The translations under genes were made by a program, and so were the position numbers. The notes under the pieces were generated by a model. That model was not told the origin of the DNA and searched no databases. It saw only the letters and a program-made list of their open reading frames with translations. A stretch of DNA of 64,000 bases, taken from the NCBI GenBank assembly GCA_018771605.1, contig CP076324.1, forward strand, positions 558,001-622,000, in the 5' to 3' direction. Shown one piece after another: positions 61,824 to 64,000 of the stretch; within the stretch, counting starts at the first letter, position 1; each line of letters begins with the position of its first letter. Source of the DNA: Aquificota bacterium. GTDB lineage: Bacteria > Aquificota > Aquificia > Aquificales > Aquificaceae.

Positions 61824-62309
61824 TTACTTCTGTGATATCTTAAAAATACACCTTTCGTGGCCTTGCGCTCTACATGCTACTTCTTTTATGCTGTACTTCT
61901 TTTCAAGCAGTTCGCTCAAAAAGCCTTCAAAAAAGCCAGCCATAGGCTCGCATACAGGCTTTTTACTTTCACCTACAGCCTCCACCAGTATGGACCCATC
62001 CACCCTTATCTCCATCTTATCCAGGTCATACTCAAAAACGTCCAAAAGCCTTGAGGACTCGGCTATGACTGTAAGCACCTCAAGGGCCTCGTCAAGCCTG
62101 TCTGTGTATATGCCATACCTTTCCTTTAGTATCTTTGCACCTTTCCTCCCACCAAGCTCTGTTGCCTTCTTAATAACCCTGTCTATGCCAAGCCTGCTAA
62201 GCTTGTAAATATCCTTATATCCATCCACAAGGGCTGCACGATGCACCAAAACCGACTCTCTTTCTATAGCTTCCGCAAGGGCCCTAAACTTATCCTTTAA
62301 ATATTCCAT
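61824..62309 (-). CDS. V4R-domain small-molecule sensor-like protein
   Basis: 161 residues. The C-terminal V4R domain is recognised by CEPMAGFFEGFLSELLEKKY and the Cys pair in KEVACRAQGHERCIFKI (about 147 and 155), which resembles V4R proteins that bind hydrocarbon or metal ligands. N-terminal half helical (LGIDRVIKKATELGGRKGAKILKERY). Role unknown. Overlaps the DUF59 gene by 13 nt. Confidence 0.8.
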   Translation of the reverse strand: MEYLKDKFRALAEAIERESVLVHRAALVDGYKDIYKLSRLGIDRVIKKATELGGRKGAKILKERYGIYTDRLDEALEVLTVIAESSRLLDVFEYDLDKMEIRVDGSILVEAVGESKKPVCEPMAGFFEGFLSELLEKKYSIKEVACRAQGHERCIFKISQK

Positions 62310-62608
62310 CCCATACTCCTAAGTTTTTGTATGCCTTCTTGGGATATTTTATCCTTGCTCCACGCAGGTTCAAATACAAAGTTTACCACAACATCCTTAA
62401 GCTCTGGGAAGTTTTTTAGTATATGGTCCCTTATGTGCTGGGCAAAAAAGCCTTTGGCAGGGCAAGAGGGAACGGTTAGAGTCATGTCTATGTGAGCCAC
62501 ACCATCCTTTAAATACACACCATAAACAAGCCCAAGGTTAACAATATCTATGGGTATTTCAGGGTCCCGTATCTCTTTTAACTTTTCTAAAATTTCCAAT
62601 TCCTTCAT
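62297..62608 (-). CDS. DUF59/MIP18-family iron-sulfur assembly factor
   Basis: 103 residues from ATG 62608, which overlaps the galE stop in AAAATGA. The extension to 62635 lies inside galE and is rejected. IRDPEIPIDIVNLGLVYGVYL (about 10-30) and TVPSCPAKGFFAQHIRDHI (about 46-64) with the reactive Cys are the family's marks (PaaD/SufT-like). It should help load or repair Fe-S proteins. In one operon with galE, V4R and YjbQ genes. Confidence 0.9.
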   Translation of the reverse strand: MKELEILEKLKEIRDPEIPIDIVNLGLVYGVYLKDGVAHIDMTLTVPSCPAKGFFAQHIRDHILKNFPELKDVVVNFVFEPAWSKDKISQEGIQKLRSMGWNI

Positions 62609-63585
62609 TTTGAATAAATATAGGCCTTTTCCCAATCCAATGCAGTTTTTATGATAAATCCCAAGTCATCATACCTTGGTTGCCATTTCAATATCTCTTT
62701 GGCCTTTGTGTTATCCGCTATAAGGGCTGGTGGGTCTCCTTCCCTTCTTGGTGCATAGACCACCTTAAAGTCCACACCAGAAACCTCTTTTACTTTTTCT
62801 ATCACCTCAAGCACCGAATAGCCTTTGCCGTAGCCTATGTTGAATACATCACTTTCTCCGCCGCTTATAAGATATTCCAAGGCTTTAAGGTGAGCTTCAC
62901 ATAGGTCCATAACATGTACAAAGTCCCTTATGCAAGTGCCATCGGGTGTGGGATAGTCTGTGCCAAAGACCTCAAGGTAAGGTATCTGGCCCGTGGCTAC
63001 CTTTACAGCTCTAAGGATAAGATGGGTTGGTTTTTTGCTAACTTGGCCTATCCTTACGTCTGGGTCTGCGCCAGCCACATTAAAGTATCGGAGTATAGCA
63101 TACCTTATACCACTAAGGGGAGCAAAATCCTTTATGGCCCTCTCTGCAAATAGCTTGCTCCAGCCGTAGGAGTTTATAGGTATAGTTGGGTCCTCTTCCT
63201 TTACCGGCACGCTTTTGGGAATGCCGTAAACGGCCGCAGTGGAAGAGAAAATAAGGTATTTAACACTGGCCCTCTCCATGGCTTGTAGAAGGTTCACAGT
63301 TCCCATAAAGTTGTTCTCATAGTATAGTAAGGGCTTTTTTACGCTTTCTGGCACCTTTACCTTTGCGGCAAAGTGAATTACGGCCTGTGGCCTAAAGTCC
63401 AAAAGCACCTCCTCAAGGGCCTTGTAGTTGAGAAGGTCCACAACCTTTAGGTCTCCATACAAAACGGCCCAAGAGTTTCCCTCCGATAGGTTATCCACCG
63501 TGAGAACCTCATAGCCCCTTTCTCCAAGAAGCTTTACCATATGGGAACCTATGTAGCCCGCGCCACCAGTTACAAGTATGCGCAT
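62605..63585 (-). CDS. galE: UDP-glucose 4-epimerase
   Basis: Interconverts UDP-glucose and UDP-galactose for envelope sugars. 326 residues. NAD-binding VTGGAGYIGSHMVKLLGERG (5-24), HFAAKVKVPESVKKP (about 72), SSTAAVYG (about 115) and the catalytic YGWSK (about 140) with Tyr and Lys. RYFNVAGADPDVRIGQ (about 166) and GTCIRDFVHVMDL (about 217) are typical GalE. galU, the UDP-glucose source, is at 12079. 9 nt after the CCG-domain gene. Confidence 0.95.
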   Translation of the reverse strand: MRILVTGGAGYIGSHMVKLLGERGYEVLTVDNLSEGNSWAVLYGDLKVVDLLNYKALEEVLLDFRPQAVIHFAAKVKVPESVKKPLLYYENNFMGTVNLLQAMERASVKYLIFSSTAAVYGIPKSVPVKEEDPTIPINSYGWSKLFAERAIKDFAPLSGIRYAILRYFNVAGADPDVRIGQVSKKPTHLILRAVKVATGQIPYLEVFGTDYPTPDGTCIRDFVHVMDLCEAHLKALEYLISGGESDVFNIGYGKGYSVLEVIEKVKEVSGVDFKVVYAPRREGDPPALIADNTKAKEILKWQPRYDDLGFIIKTALDWEKAYIYSK

Positions 63586-63594
63586 GGCTATATT

Positions 63595-64000
63595 TTAACC
63601 TTCTTCCAAGCTTTCCGCTAAATAGTCTGCCAAGTGCATGACCTCTTGGCCTGTTTTGTGCTTTTTAACTCCATCCTTTAAGTTCAAAACACAGCCTGGA
63701 CATGTGGTAAGCACCACATTAGCCTTTGTTTTCTTAAGGTCCTCTATCTTTTCCCTTTGTATCTGGTCTGACATTTTAGGGTTTGTTATGGAAAAGAGAC
63801 CTGCAAAGCCACAGCAAGACTTGTCCTTTTCCGCCTTTTTTACCTCATCGCCTTCAATCCTCTCCATTACTCCATAAAAGACCTTATCGCTTACCTTCAT
63901 GGCGCTGTATGAGTGGCAAGGCACATGGAAGGTTAAGCTATTTCCAGAACCTTTAAACTTTAAAGGGCTTTCAAAGACTATCTGGGCAAAGTCATAGACA
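63595..64000 (-). CDS. CCG-domain Fe-S protein (GlcF/HdrB-like), start beyond window
   Basis: The frame is open through the right edge, giving 134 C-terminal residues: LTFHVPCHSYSAMKV, then DKSCCGFAGLFSITNP and VVLTTCPGCVLNLKDG. This is the CCG (Cys-rich, CX(n)CCGX(n)CXXC) domain that binds Fe-S clusters in HdrB, LldE and GlcF-type oxidoreductase subunits. The partner subunits and the N-terminal part lie outside the window, so substrate (glycolate, lactate, heterodisulfide) cannot be told. Confidence 0.85.
   Translation of the reverse strand, partial: VYDFAQIVFESPLKFKGSGNSLTFHVPCHSYSAMKVSDKVFYGVMERIEGDEVKKAEKDKSCCGFAGLFSITNPKMSDQIQREKIEDLKKTKANVVLTTCPGCVLNLKDGVKKHKTGQEVMHLADYLAESLEEG

Overview
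The window looks like a chromosomal segment of a thermophilic, chemolithoautotrophic member of the Aquificaceae (Hydrogenobacter/Thermocrinis relatives). Supporting signs are reductive TCA cycle genes (aconitase, malate dehydrogenase, class I fumarase alpha, a citryl-/succinyl-CoA synthetase small subunit, isocitrate dehydrogenase), [NiFe]-hydrogenase maturation with the CO-producing HypX, heme A synthesis, an insertion of about 50 residues in SecA, Lys/Glu-rich proteins, and very tight gene packing with many 4-nt overlaps and short divergent spacers. No rRNA, CRISPR array or prophage is visible.

Layout. 1-4 kb: secA (cut by the left edge), an intergenic repeat relic, and feoB-feoA for ferrous iron uptake. 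4-8 kb: an orphan FliK-like/FlhB-C-like pair, an unknown helical protein, hslU and an unknown protein. 8-13 kb: tsaE, a 14-residue-repeat coiled-coil protein, a histidine phosphatase, mtaB, murG and galU. 13-16 kb: ctaA-ctaB plus a divergent heme-copper oxidase-like membrane protein. 16-20.4 kb: mtnC, hypC-hypD-hypX and a TetR regulator. 20.4-20.75 kb: an insertion carrying a MITE-like element. 20.75-28 kb: rsh (relA/spoT) divergent from mreB-mreC-mreD-mrdA-murD. 28-35.4 kb: icd, two type IV pilins, and a pilM-pilN-pilO-small protein-pilQ-membrane protein operon. 35.4-38.5 kb: two small genes, epmA, tRNA-His, and a TnpB-related element whose reading frame is split. 38.5-41.3 kb: obg, a NurA-like nuclease and an AEC transporter. 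41.3-47.5 kb: the reductive TCA block. 47.5-57.6 kb: lytic transglycosylase, argF, PAP2 phosphatase, metallo-beta-lactamase fold protein, fmt, tsaD, ctpA, dnaB, ridA, rhomboid, lptB. 57.6-64 kb: another repeat relic, a Moco oxidoreductase-like protein, an RluB-type pseudouridine synthase, thioredoxin-like protein, transaldolase, rseP, yjbQ, V4R protein, DUF59 protein, galE and an Fe-S CCG-domain protein (cut by the right edge).

Functional themes: carbon fixation (reverse TCA), respiratory oxidase cofactor assembly, hydrogenase maturation, cell elongation (MreBCD, PBP2, MurD, MurG), type IV pilus assembly, and the t6A/ms2t6A tRNA modification route (TsaE, TsaD, MtaB at three separate loci). 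The accessory signals most worth attention are the TnpB-related element with a GC-rich, hairpin-rich 3' end (36.9-38.46 kb), a three-copy degenerate intergenic repeat family with terminal inverted repeats at its best copy, and the oxidase-like protein lacking a helix-VII His pair. All calls come from reading the sequence; no database search was run.
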